Assembly (NCBI GenBank): GCA_030640725.1
Contig: DAOWIV010000113.1
Span: 1-9,315, forward strand
DNA length: 9,315 nucleotides
Reading direction: 5' to 3'
Source: Methanosarcinales archaeon
Lineage (GTDB): Archaea; Halobacteriota; Methanosarcinia; Methanosarcinales; Methanogasteraceae
The translations under genes were made by a program, and so were the position numbers. This document shows positions 1 through 5,947 of the stretch, piece after piece. The notes beneath the pieces were generated by a model. The model was not told the origin of the DNA. It saw nothing but the letters and a program-made list of their open reading frames with translations, and searched no databases. Every line of letters starts with the position of its first letter. The stretch's first letter is position 1.

Positions 1-1
1 A

Positions 2-433
2 ATTAACAGCCATCTGATTCCTCTTGGCGGCGTTGACAGGAGAATCCACGGTGAGCGCGTGATACTGGCTGGTGACGCCGCCGGGTTTGTCGATCCGTTT
101 CTTGCTGAGGGTTTGTATTACGCCGTAAAGAGCGGCGAGATGGCGGCAGATGTTGCGGCTCTTGCTGTGGAAAACGACGACTTCTCACGGGAGTTTCTGG
201 CTGGATACGCGGCAAAATGCGAAGATGCGTTTGGTTCTGATCTTAAAGCAGCCCGGCGGTTTGCAAAGTTCGCTTACGGAAATCCAGATCGATCTTTGAA
301 GATCCTGCGGAGCGACGAGCGACTGTTTCTCGAATATCTGAGAACGGTGCGTGGGGATCGGACTTATGCCAGTTTTAACAGGTGGTGTGCCATGAGATCT
401 CCTGTAACGTTCTTGAAATTGATATCTGGTTGA
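2..433 (+). CDS. Geranylgeranyl reductase family flavoprotein, C-terminal part (5' end outside window)
   Basis: The reading frame is open to the left edge, so only the last 143 residues are present. They include the FAD-contacting segment ILAGDAAGFVDPFLAEGLYY (visible residues 21-40), the hallmark of the geranylgeranyl reductase / digeranylgeranylglycerophospholipid reductase branch of the PHBH-like flavoproteins. A helical C-terminal region ending in LKLISG follows. Known family members use FAD and a reductant to saturate the isoprenoid chains of archaeal membrane lipids, and are usually about 390-450 residues long, so roughly two thirds is missing here. The GTG at 59 lies inside the conserved motif and is not the start. 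A T-tract follows the stop directly, so this gene probably ends its own transcript. Other members of the family act on different prenyl substrates, so the exact substrate is not assigned. Confidence 0.88.
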   Translation: MNSHLIPLGGVDRRIHGERVILAGDAAGFVDPFLAEGLYYAVKSGEMAADVAALAVENDDFSREFLAGYAAKCEDAFGSDLKAARRFAKFAYGNPDRSLKILRSDERLFLEYLRTVRGDRTYASFNRWCAMRSPVTFLKLISG

Positions 434-436
434 GAC

Positions 437-450
437 TTTTTTATTTTTTT
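437..450 (+). terminator. T-rich archaeal-type transcription terminator
   Basis: Thirteen of 14 bases are T (six T, one A, seven T), starting four bases after the TGA of the reductase gene. There is no strong stem before it. Archaeal RNA polymerase terminates at oligo-T runs on the non-template strand, so this tract probably ends the reductase transcript and separates it from nadE. Confidence 0.6.
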
Positions 451-484
451 GATTAGACCAAAGATACCATTAATCCAGACCTCC

Positions 485-516
485 TACCGATTTTAGACAC
501 CGATTTACGCAGATTT
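485..516 (+). repeat. Short degenerate tandem repeat upstream of nadE
   Basis: Two adjacent 10-mers, ACACCGATTT (497-506) and ACGCAGATTT (507-516), match at 8 of 10 positions. A third related stretch, TACCGATTTT, lies at 485-494. The unit resembles the short periodic non-coding repeats (a CGGATTTACACAGATTT style) that recur in many prokaryotic intergenic regions; this likeness is from memory and was not searched. It could also overlap upstream control sequence for nadE. Confidence 0.35.
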
Positions 517-551
517 GACCTTTCGTTCGGATTGGCATCCCATTATCCGAT

Positions 552-585
552 GATTATTTATGCAGCGGCGTTTGATAAAAGTAAA
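552..585 (+). promoter_or_regulatory. Possible TATA-box region for nadE
   Basis: AT-rich stretches (GATTATTTATG at 552-562 and TTTGATAAAAGTAAA at 571-585) lie 30-60 bp before the preferred nadE ATG at 616. An archaeal TATA element acts about 25 bp before the start of transcription, so the second stretch would give a short-leader transcript. No Shine-Dalgarno sequence precedes the ATG, which fits a short or absent leader. The match is weak. Confidence 0.3.
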
Positions 586-615
586 CAAATCCCTCTCCGG
601 GGTTGGCAACCAACC

Positions 616-1431
616 ATGAACCCACACCACACCAGAGACACAATCACCGCATTCATCCGCGCCCGGATAAGCGAATCGGGCACATCCGGCGCAGTCATCG
701 GGCTTAGTGGCGGCATCGATTCGGCGGTTGTGGCATATCTCACGGTCGAGGTGGTCGGGAAAGAAAACGTGCTTGCCATCATGCTGCCGGTGCAGGATCT
801 CACGCCAGGATACGATACAGACGATGCAATCGATGTCGCAAACCGGCTCGGAATCGAGTACCGGGTAATCGAGATCGGTAGCGTGCTGCACACACTCTCG
901 GGCGTGGTTCCTGACTATGATACCGATGCAGCGGTTGCAAACGGGAATCTGACCGCACGAATCCGGATGTGCGTACTCTATTATTACGCAAATCTCATGA
1001 ACCGGCTTGTGATCGGAACCGGGAATCGGACAGAGCTTCTTCTCGGATATGCCACAAAACACGGCGATGCTGGCGTGGATATGGAGCCAATCGGCGACCT
1101 GTACAAGACCGAGGTCTTCGAACTTGCCGGATTTCTCGGAGTTCCGGAACGCATCATCAGAAAGGTACCGTCTGCGAGGCTCTGGGCGGGGCAGACCGAT
1201 GAGGGAGAGCTTGGTATGCGATATCCAGACATCGACCGGATTTTAAGGATGATCGCTGACGAACGACTGAGTGTGGACGAAATCGAGGCGCGGGGTGTGC
1301 CGGTGGACGCTGCCCGCCGCCTGACCAACCTGATCCGCATAAGCGAGCATAAGCGACGCCCGCCGCAAAAGGCGATCGTGCGGGACGACAGTGGCGGCAG
1401 CGTTAACAGCAACACTGACCGCAATGTTTAA
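616..1431 (+). CDS. nadE: NH3-dependent NAD+ synthetase
   Basis: A 271-residue cytoplasmic enzyme of the adenine nucleotide alpha-hydrolase fold. It adenylates nicotinic acid adenine dinucleotide with ATP and amidates it with ammonia, the last step of NAD+ synthesis. Visible motifs are the PP-loop SGGIDS (31-36), NLTARIRMCVLYYYAN (111-126), GTGNRTELLLGYATKHGD (134-151), KTEV (164-167) and PSARLWAGQTDEGELG (185-200). No nitrilase-type glutaminase domain is present, so the enzyme should use free ammonia, as other short archaeal NadE proteins do. The open frame could begin at TTG 532 or ATG 550, but ATG 616 puts the PP-loop at the usual distance from the N-terminus; the 28 extra residues from TTG 532 look non-conserved. 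The last ten or so residues (SVNSNTDRNV) look like an unconserved tail. Confidence 0.95.
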   Translation: MNPHHTRDTITAFIRARISESGTSGAVIGLSGGIDSAVVAYLTVEVVGKENVLAIMLPVQDLTPGYDTDDAIDVANRLGIEYRVIEIGSVLHTLSGVVPDYDTDAAVANGNLTARIRMCVLYYYANLMNRLVIGTGNRTELLLGYATKHGDAGVDMEPIGDLYKTEVFELAGFLGVPERIIRKVPSARLWAGQTDEGELGMRYPDIDRILRMIADERLSVDEIEARGVPVDAARRLTNLIRISEHKRRPPQKAIVRDDSGGSVNSNTDRNV

Positions 1432-1459
1432 CCGCAACGGTTAGCAGTAATCAGTGAAC
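1402..1459 (+). repeat. Hairpin and imperfect direct repeat at the nadE stop
   Basis: TAACCG (1429-1434, containing the nadE stop codon) and CGGTTA (1438-1443) form a perfect 6-bp inverted repeat with a CAA loop. Around it, 1402-1420 and 1440-1459 are imperfect direct copies starting GTTARCAG (about 15 of 20 aligned positions, one gap). A local duplication would explain the odd NadE tail. A role in transcript ending or in translational coupling to the next gene is possible but unproven. Confidence 0.4.
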
Positions 1460-1460
1460 A

Positions 1461-1467
1461 GGTGATC
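1461..1467 (+). promoter_or_regulatory. Shine-Dalgarno site deciding the start of the small regulator gene
   Basis: GGTGATC, preceded by A, is a near-complete match to the complement of the 3' end of archaeal 16S rRNA (GGAGGTGATC). The GGTGA core leaves five bases before ATG 1471 but only two before ATG 1468, and it overlaps the GTG at 1462. This argues for initiation at 1471. Confidence 0.6.
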
Positions 1468-1470
1468 ATG

Positions 1471-1665
1471 ATGCCAGTTATAGAAGTAAGCGATGCAACC
1501 CTGCGCCAGCTTGACCAGATACGCGTCCGGATGCATGACGCCGGCGCCAGTTATGATGATGTGATCAGGCATCTGCTCGGGATGGGGCACATCAGACCGG
1601 TATACATCAAAAGTCCGGAACCAGAAGATTTCGATGACGGGATCGGGATATACCGGGTGGATTGA
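1471..1665 (+). CDS. Small ribbon-helix-helix / antitoxin-like protein
   Basis: A 64-residue acidic protein. It opens with a short beta-strand-like stretch (VIEVSDATLRQLDQIR, about residues 3-18), then a helix-turn-helix-like stretch ending in SYDDVIRHLLGMG (about 29-41), then an acidic tail (EPEDFDDG). The pattern of a strand, then T/S-x-x-x-L-D-x-I, then SYDDVIRxLL is typical of short archaeal proteins annotated as antitoxin-like, VapB-like or DUF7557, which are related to ribbon-helix-helix DNA-binding proteins. It has a strong Shine-Dalgarno site and follows nadE by 39 bp, so it is probably co-transcribed. No toxin gene (PIN domain or RelE type) lies beside it; the neighbours are nadE and HMG-CoA synthase. 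It is therefore an orphan antitoxin-like gene or a small regulator, and its target is unknown. Confidence 0.68.
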   Translation: MPVIEVSDATLRQLDQIRVRMHDAGASYDDVIRHLLGMGHIRPVYIKSPEPEDFDDGIGIYRVD

Positions 1666-1727
1666 CCGCCTCCTTCCCATGCTGGAATTGGCACTGTTAC
1701 TACTCCGGGAAAGCCAAGGCGCCCGAA

Positions 1728-1766
1728 CAGTTATTAACGCTCCCCGACATAAGTTAGCTCTGGTGA
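1728..1766 (+). promoter_or_regulatory. Possible promoter and Shine-Dalgarno for HMG-CoA synthase
   Basis: GGTGA at 1762-1766 lies six bases before the ATG at 1773, a good archaeal Shine-Dalgarno. About 30 bp further upstream is the AT-rich CAGTTATTAACG (1728-1739), which could serve as a TATA element, though it is only a moderate match. The rest of 1666-1772 shows no gene. Confidence 0.42.
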
Positions 1767-1772
1767 ACCCAG

Positions 1773-2828
1773 ATGACGGTTGGAATCGTAAGCTATGGGG
1801 TATATATACCGCGTTATCGAATCAAAGTGTCCGAAATAGCAAAGGTCTGGAATGCCGACGCAGAGGGCATTGCAGGCGGGCTTATGGTGCAGGAGAAGTC
1901 AGTGCCTGACATGGATGAGGATACTGCGACCATCGCGGTGGAAGCGGCGCGAAATGCGAACCGTCGAGCAGGGATTGACGCATCCCGCATCGGCGCCATA
2001 TATGTAGGGTCAGAGAGCCATCCTTATGCTGTAAAACCGACAGGCACCATCGTTGCTGACGCCATCGGCGCAGCGCCCAATCTCACGGTCGCAGACTTCG
2101 AGTTTGCGTGTAAGGCTGGCACTGCCGGGATCCAGGCGTGCATGGGTCTGGTCGAATCCAGGCGGATCGATCTCGGGCTTGCGATCGGCGCGGACGTCGC
2201 GCAGGGGGCGCCAGGTGATGCACTCGAGTACACCGCGGCAGCAGGTGGCGCTGCTTATGTGATTGGCAGGGATTCAGGTGGCGGAGATTCGTTGATCGCA
2301 GAGATTGAGGATATGTTCTCGTTTACCACTGACACGCCCGATTTCTGGCGCAGGGAAGGGATGCCATACCCTGAACACGGCGGCAGGTTCACAGGCGAGC
2401 CTGCTTACTTCAAACACATCACATCGGCTGCGCGGGGACTGCTGGAGAAACTTGGCACCACGCCAGAGGACTACGATTATGCCGTATTCCACCAGCCAAA
2501 CGGCAAATTCCCGAGACGTGTCGCAGCAAGCCTCGGCTTTACCAGAGAGCAGATTGCGTCCGGAATCGTAGTGACCACGCTTGGGAACACGTATTCGGCG
2601 TCGTGCATGATCGGGCTTGCCGCGATCCTTGATATCGCATCAGCCGGTGATCGGATCTTCATGACATCGTTTGGGTCGGGCGCAGGAAGTGATGCGTTCA
2701 GTCTCAGGGTCACTGACCGGCTGGCTGAGATCAGGAACGGCGCGCCGAGTGTCTCTGATCTGCTTGCTCTGAAGAAATATATCGATTATGCGACTTATGC
2801 GAAGCACAAGGGGAAGATACGGCTGTAG
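1773..2828 (+). CDS. Hydroxymethylglutaryl-CoA synthase, archaeal type
   Basis: A full-length 351-residue thiolase-fold enzyme that condenses acetyl-CoA with acetoacetyl-CoA to HMG-CoA, the committed carbon source for mevalonate and hence archaeal isoprenoid lipids. Its three catalytic residues can be placed: Glu82 in YVGSESHPYAVKPT, Cys113 in EFACKAGTAG (the acyl-enzyme cysteine), and His240 in VFHQPNGKFP. Gly-rich C-terminal motifs GNTYSASC (271-278) and TSFGSGAGSDAF (298-309) complete the fold. The ATG at 1773 has a well-spaced GGTGA site, and the start MTVGIVSYGVYIPRYRI is the usual archaeal N-terminus. In many archaea the next genes encode acetoacetyl-CoA thiolase and a DUF35 OB-fold protein, which form a channelling complex with this enzyme. 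Neither is here: a 374-bp spacer and an opposing operon follow. A second homologue (ketoacyl synthase III) is unlikely given the motif set. Confidence 0.95.
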   Translation: MTVGIVSYGVYIPRYRIKVSEIAKVWNADAEGIAGGLMVQEKSVPDMDEDTATIAVEAARNANRRAGIDASRIGAIYVGSESHPYAVKPTGTIVADAIGAAPNLTVADFEFACKAGTAGIQACMGLVESRRIDLGLAIGADVAQGAPGDALEYTAAAGGAAYVIGRDSGGGDSLIAEIEDMFSFTTDTPDFWRREGMPYPEHGGRFTGEPAYFKHITSAARGLLEKLGTTPEDYDYAVFHQPNGKFPRRVAASLGFTREQIASGIVVTTLGNTYSASCMIGLAAILDIASAGDRIFMTSFGSGAGSDAFSLRVTDRLAEIRNGAPSVSDLLALKKYIDYATYAKHKGKIRL

Positions 2829-2904
2829 ACTGGTGGATCTTTAAAATATTGGTAACTCCTCAGGTATGTTGTTTGGTCTCCCGATTGTGATTCTATGCTT
2901 TCTG

Positions 2905-2984
2905 GCAAGAAAAATAACCGCGGAGGGCGCGGAGATTCGCAGAGTTGTATCATCCTCCGCGTCCCTCAGCGCACTCTGCGGTTA
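2905..2984 (-). terminator. Possible terminator of the minus-strand defence operon
   Basis: Read on the minus strand, the GC-rich inverted repeat ends in CCGCGGTTA and is followed at once by TTTTTCTTG (down to about 2905). A stem followed by a T-run has the shape of an intrinsic terminator, and the T-run alone would suit archaeal termination. It lies about 220 bp past the helicase stop. On the plus strand no T-run follows the stem, so the signal is directional. Confidence 0.42.
2915..2984. repeat. Inverted repeat with 30-bp arms and 9-bp internal period
   Basis: The left arm (2915-2944) and the reverse complement of the right arm (2955-2984) agree at 23 of 30 positions, with a 10-base loop. 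Inside each arm a 9-bp unit repeats three times: CCGCGGAGG, GCGCGGAGA, TTCGCAGAG on the left; CCGCAGAGT, GCGCTGAGG, GACGCGGAG on the right when read on the other strand. The design, a palindrome built from a CGCRGAG repeat, resembles dispersed non-coding elements seen in many archaeal and bacterial genomes (recalled, not searched). Confidence 0.75.
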
Positions 2985-3008
2985 AATCCCCGTTTGGCAC
3001 ATGTTGTG

Positions 3009-3037
3009 TTCCGGGTCAAGCCGTGCCGGTATGACGA
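3009..3037. repeat. REP-like short element
   Basis: The stretch TTCCGGGTCAAGCCGTGCCG followed by GTATGACGA has the look of REP-type intergenic elements, whose usual form is GTCATnCCnGG...GGCTTGACCCGG on one strand. The copy here is partial, with only CCGG ends pairing. The assignment rests on remembered similarity and needs a search of the whole genome for further copies. Confidence 0.3.
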
Positions 3038-3105
3038 GGTCGCATGATATTGTTTTAGGTGCTGAGTAGTTACAGCTAACTGTGCATATTCGGATGGGGG
3101 CTAAA

Positions 3106-3169
3106 GAGAGATGCCGCCACTGTCCGGCATCTGATAAGCGATCCCTTGAATATGGCACCGCCATCTCTC
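3106..3169. repeat. Nested, mutually exclusive hairpins
   Basis: AGATGCCG (3109-3116) and CGGCATCT (3125-3132) form a perfect 8-bp stem with an 8-base loop. The overlapping GAGAGATG (3106-3113) also pairs perfectly with CATCTCTC (3162-3169), enclosing a small stem ATGGC/GCCAT (3152-3164). The two larger pairings exclude each other. They lie just past the helicase stop on the minus strand, so they could fold in the 3' end of the operon mRNA. No function is established. Confidence 0.45.
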
Positions 3170-3202
3170 GTGACTATTGAATAGCGGTCTTTCACCACCC
3201 GT

Positions 3203-5902
3203 TCATGAGATGCCTGCGTCGTTCAGTAGAGTCGAGCACCTGCGAACAGTCCTCCCAGTTGATCGGCTCGATTTTATTATACCGCCGTTTAAAAGGGTGT
3301 TCTTTTGGTAATTCGCCAATGTTTTTCGTGCGTCTTCTATCTTGTCAAGTGCGACATCGATCCACACATCCTCCAGGCAGTCCGGAATCTGTCCGAACAT
3401 GGAATTGATCTCTTCGAGACGGCTTGAGAGTAACTCGTGGACGCGGTCCTCAACTGAATCTTTGTACCGCATATTGTAGACCCAGATTTCGTCGTACATC
3501 TGCCCGATCCGCTGAATTCTCCCTTTTCGTTGTTCCAGCCGGGTTGGGTTCCAGGGCAGGTCAAGGTTGATCAGCGAGCCAAACACCTGAAGATTCAATC
3601 CTTCGCTTGCTGCGTCCGTTCCGAGAAGCAGACGGATTTTACCGTGCCAGATCATTGATTTAAGTTCTCCTCTGGAGGTTCGGATAAATTCACCGTTTTC
3701 GATGATGCCCGAACGTTGTCCGCCAGCGTAGATGCCGATTAGTTCATTTGAGAAGTCCTGTGACAATTTCTTTGAAAGCCATTTGATCGAATCGTAATAC
3801 TGGGAGAAGATGATGCAACCTCGTTCAAGCCAACCATCCTGCAGAAGCTCTTGTATCTTCTCGTATTTGGGATCCTTGTCCTGATGCTCAGAAAGAATGT
3901 CTAAAAACTGCCGGAGCAGTTTTCGCTCATCTTTAGACATGTCCTTGGATGTGCCCCCTGTCGGTGGATCGTTATCCTCTTCTTCCTCTTCTTCCTCTTC
4001 TTCGAGATTCCCGGATATGCCTCCAAGCATAGCCTCGGACGTCTGTTTTCCCGCATATAGGGTACTGCCAACACGCCGGAGAAGAAGCGTTTTGAGAAAT
4101 CCGCCACCTCTCGCCCGTTTTGAGAATCGATGGCAGAACTCCTCAGCGAGTTCGTAAGCCTCTTTTAGATATGGCGTGAGCAAGATTGCGTCGTTGTCTT
4201 CTTCCCCAAACAACCGCACTTTGATCGGCTTTAGATATGGTTCGCCGGTTACAGGATTTATCTCTTCTTCGAGAAAGTTGCGAGTCCTGCGTATGATGTG
4301 TCTGATAAATGGGTTATGTTTTTGGATGAAATCTCGGGACAGATTTTGTATCCTGGCTTTTTTCGGTTCTGGTAGTCGGTCCCAATCTGAAACGGAAATA
4401 CACGCGATATCATCGCCGATCTGAAGCGAACGGCGAATAATCTCAAAGTCGTGAGTTTCTGCGCCGCTTTCTGTAGCGGGTGGGAATGGGTTCCGTATCC
4501 ATGCCCCTCGTTCAAAATCATCTTCAGGGAGGTCTTCAGTCCCACTGACCAGATTGAGTGCGCGTTCCGGATCTTTTCGCCAGTGACTTGCCGTGTTTCC
4601 AAGAACTGATTTGTTGTTTCCAGATGCGAGAATGTTTAGCAGGTCCCATGCTTCGATCGGGTAAAGTTGAACCGGGGTTGCGGTTGCGAGAAGAAAGCTT
4701 TTTGTGTTGCCACCCATCGCAAGAAGGAACTCGAGCAGGTTGTTGGAATCGGGGTGTTCGTTCCCGCGGTTCAAACCGAGGTTCTTCCGCCGGGCATGAT
4801 GTGCTTCATCCACGATGATACACTCGTAATTGAGTTCTTTGAGATAGTCCACGACAATAGACTGCCTTGTAACGAGACCATACGAAACAATACCAATCCT
4901 CCTCGGGCATTTCTTGATTCCATCGGAACCAGTATCCGGATATTTAATCCCCTGTTCGTCCACCCACTGTTTTCCATTCCAGACAGCCGAGGGGAGGTCC
5001 AGCCGCTCTTTCATCTCATCCTGCCACTGCCAGATCAGTGTCTTCGGGGTGAGGATCAGAATGGGCTTGTCCCCCATGAGTGCCATGAGCTGGGCTGCCA
5101 TGGCAAGCTGGAGCGTTTTTCCCAGTCCGACCATATCAGCAAGGACGAAGCGAGCTCCGTGCAGACCACGATGCGCGTCAAAGGCGAGTTTAACGAAATA
5201 TTTCTGGTGTTCCCACAGCCCGGAGTCGCTTCGGTTGACCGGGAGTTCAACGATTGGCGCCGCCGGATCAGGATCGTGCCTCCAGTCATCAACACTGTGG
5301 AGAACTGTGCGTTTAGCAATCCTGCCGATATCCTCAATGACGAACTCAGCAAGATGATGGGCGTCCGGGTGACTCCACAGGGCGTCAAACTCTTCCTGGA
5401 CCCACCGGATGGCTTCTGGTGAGTCGTCTTCCCAGACGAGTTCATAGTTGAGTTTCCAGGCGTTGTATGTCTCGTTTGTACTCCCCATAAAAGAAGTCTG
5501 TTCCCCACCATTTTTAGTGATGACACCAGCTTTGCCGTGAATGAGTCCGAAGGCGTTGTCCGGAAGGACTTTTACCTGGAGTTTTCCTGATTTTAGAAAT
5601 TCGAAGAGCCTCCCAAACCGGTCACGGGATTTATGCCCGTAGTTCTCCGGTTCCAACGCGCACCATTCCTTCCGCATAGCAGCAAGTGCTGCCTTGGCGG
5701 TTCTCACATCCCGTTCATCAAGTTGCGAGTTGCAGACCATACGGACCGTACCATGCATACTTTCAAGGCGCTCCCCGGCAACTTCGAGAATCGAGGAACT
5801 GAAATAGCCTGCAATCCGATCATAGCTTCTCGCACCTGCGAGCCGATCATTGAGAAACGACTCATCGAGTGGCTGCCTTCGTGATGAGAACCGGTGGATC
5901 AT
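3203..5902 (-). CDS. PLD-like domain / SNF2-family helicase fusion, defence-associated
   Basis: An 899-residue cytoplasmic protein. The N-terminal part (about 1-180) is a phospholipase-D-like module with one HKD-type signature: H122, K124, then GSTN (140-143). The Asp expected five residues after the Lys is Thr129. The rest is a superfamily 2 SNF2-type ATPase: Walker A ADMVGLGKT (255-263), DEAH box (365-368), motif III LLATATP (404-410), motif V GTDAASEGLNLQ (761-772) and motif VI RKGRIQRIGQ (792-801). A run of nine Glu (634-642) sits in the linker before the second lobe. All core ATPase motifs look intact, so the motor is probably active as a DNA translocase. The gene follows the methylase by 45 bp and is last in the operon. 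An AGGGGTG Shine-Dalgarno precedes ATG 5902. This architecture recurs with DUF1156, DUF3780 and DUF499 genes in defence islands. It resembles, but is not confidently, DISARM DrmD. Confidence 0.9.
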   Translation of the reverse strand: MIHRFSSRRQPLDESFLNDRLAGARSYDRIAGYFSSSILEVAGERLESMHGTVRMVCNSQLDERDVRTAKAALAAMRKEWCALEPENYGHKSRDRFGRLFEFLKSGKLQVKVLPDNAFGLIHGKAGVITKNGGEQTSFMGSTNETYNAWKLNYELVWEDDSPEAIRWVQEEFDALWSHPDAHHLAEFVIEDIGRIAKRTVLHSVDDWRHDPDPAAPIVELPVNRSDSGLWEHQKYFVKLAFDAHRGLHGARFVLADMVGLGKTLQLAMAAQLMALMGDKPILILTPKTLIWQWQDEMKERLDLPSAVWNGKQWVDEQGIKYPDTGSDGIKKCPRRIGIVSYGLVTRQSIVVDYLKELNYECIIVDEAHHARRKNLGLNRGNEHPDSNNLLEFLLAMGGNTKSFLLATATPVQLYPIEAWDLLNILASGNNKSVLGNTASHWRKDPERALNLVSGTEDLPEDDFERGAWIRNPFPPATESGAETHDFEIIRRSLQIGDDIACISVSDWDRLPEPKKARIQNLSRDFIQKHNPFIRHIIRRTRNFLEEEINPVTGEPYLKPIKVRLFGEEDNDAILLTPYLKEAYELAEEFCHRFSKRARGGGFLKTLLLRRVGSTLYAGKQTSEAMLGGISGNLEEEEEEEEEDNDPPTGGTSKDMSKDERKLLRQFLDILSEHQDKDPKYEKIQELLQDGWLERGCIIFSQYYDSIKWLSKKLSQDFSNELIGIYAGGQRSGIIENGEFIRTSRGELKSMIWHGKIRLLLGTDAASEGLNLQVFGSLINLDLPWNPTRLEQRKGRIQRIGQMYDEIWVYNMRYKDSVEDRVHELLSSRLEEINSMFGQIPDCLEDVWIDVALDKIEDARKTLANYQKNTLLNGGIIKSSRSTGRTVRRCSTLLNDAGIS
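3976..4002. repeat. Perfect 9-bp x 3 tandem repeat inside the helicase gene
   Basis: CCTCTTCTT occurs three times without a mismatch. On the minus strand it encodes most of the Glu634-Glu642 run. The unit is three codons long, so gain or loss of copies would change the linker by three Glu at a time without a frameshift. Confidence 0.9.
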
Positions 5903-5947
5903 GAATTCTCACACCCCTTCCCAGATATGGGCATCCCCTGCCGCCGC

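Larger units (their letters stand above)
2829..3202. other. Convergent gene-free spacer rich in inverted repeats
   Basis: This 374-bp stretch lies between the stop of HMG-CoA synthase (plus) and the stop of the helicase gene (minus). No convincing gene was found; the longest frame (minus, 3164-2982) has implausible composition and runs through the repeats. It holds a long inverted repeat (2915-2984), a REP-like stretch (3009-3037), and nested hairpins (3106-3169). It marks the change from housekeeping genes to the defence operon. Confidence 0.7.

Noticed and set aside
532..615. Upstream TTG and ATG starts that would lengthen NadE by up to 28 residues
   Set aside because: The extra residues look unconserved, neither start has a Shine-Dalgarno, and ATG 616 gives the usual distance to the SGGIDS loop.
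505..1062. Open frame of 185 codons on the minus strand opposite nadE
   Set aside because: It is antisense to the conserved NadE motifs, has a Cys- and His-rich composition typical of antisense frames, and shows no domain.
2982..3164. Small minus-strand frame of 60 codons downstream of the helicase
   Set aside because: It runs through hairpins and the REP-like element, has no adjacent Shine-Dalgarno and an unlikely composition. It is better explained as repeat sequence.
2829..3202. CRISPR array or tRNA in the spacer
   Set aside because: There are no regularly spaced direct repeats of 25-37 bp with unique spacers, and no cloverleaf or T-loop consensus could be found. The repeats are inverted and irregular.
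3976..4002. The poly-Glu run as a sequencing or assembly frameshift
   Set aside because: The frame is the same on both sides and the later helicase motifs V and VI are intact, so the repeat is in phase.
4667..5422. Open frame of 251 codons on the plus strand within the helicase region
   Set aside because: It lies wholly opposite the helicase gene, whose minus-strand product has clear SNF2 motifs. The plus product shows no recognisable domain, so it is a shadow frame.
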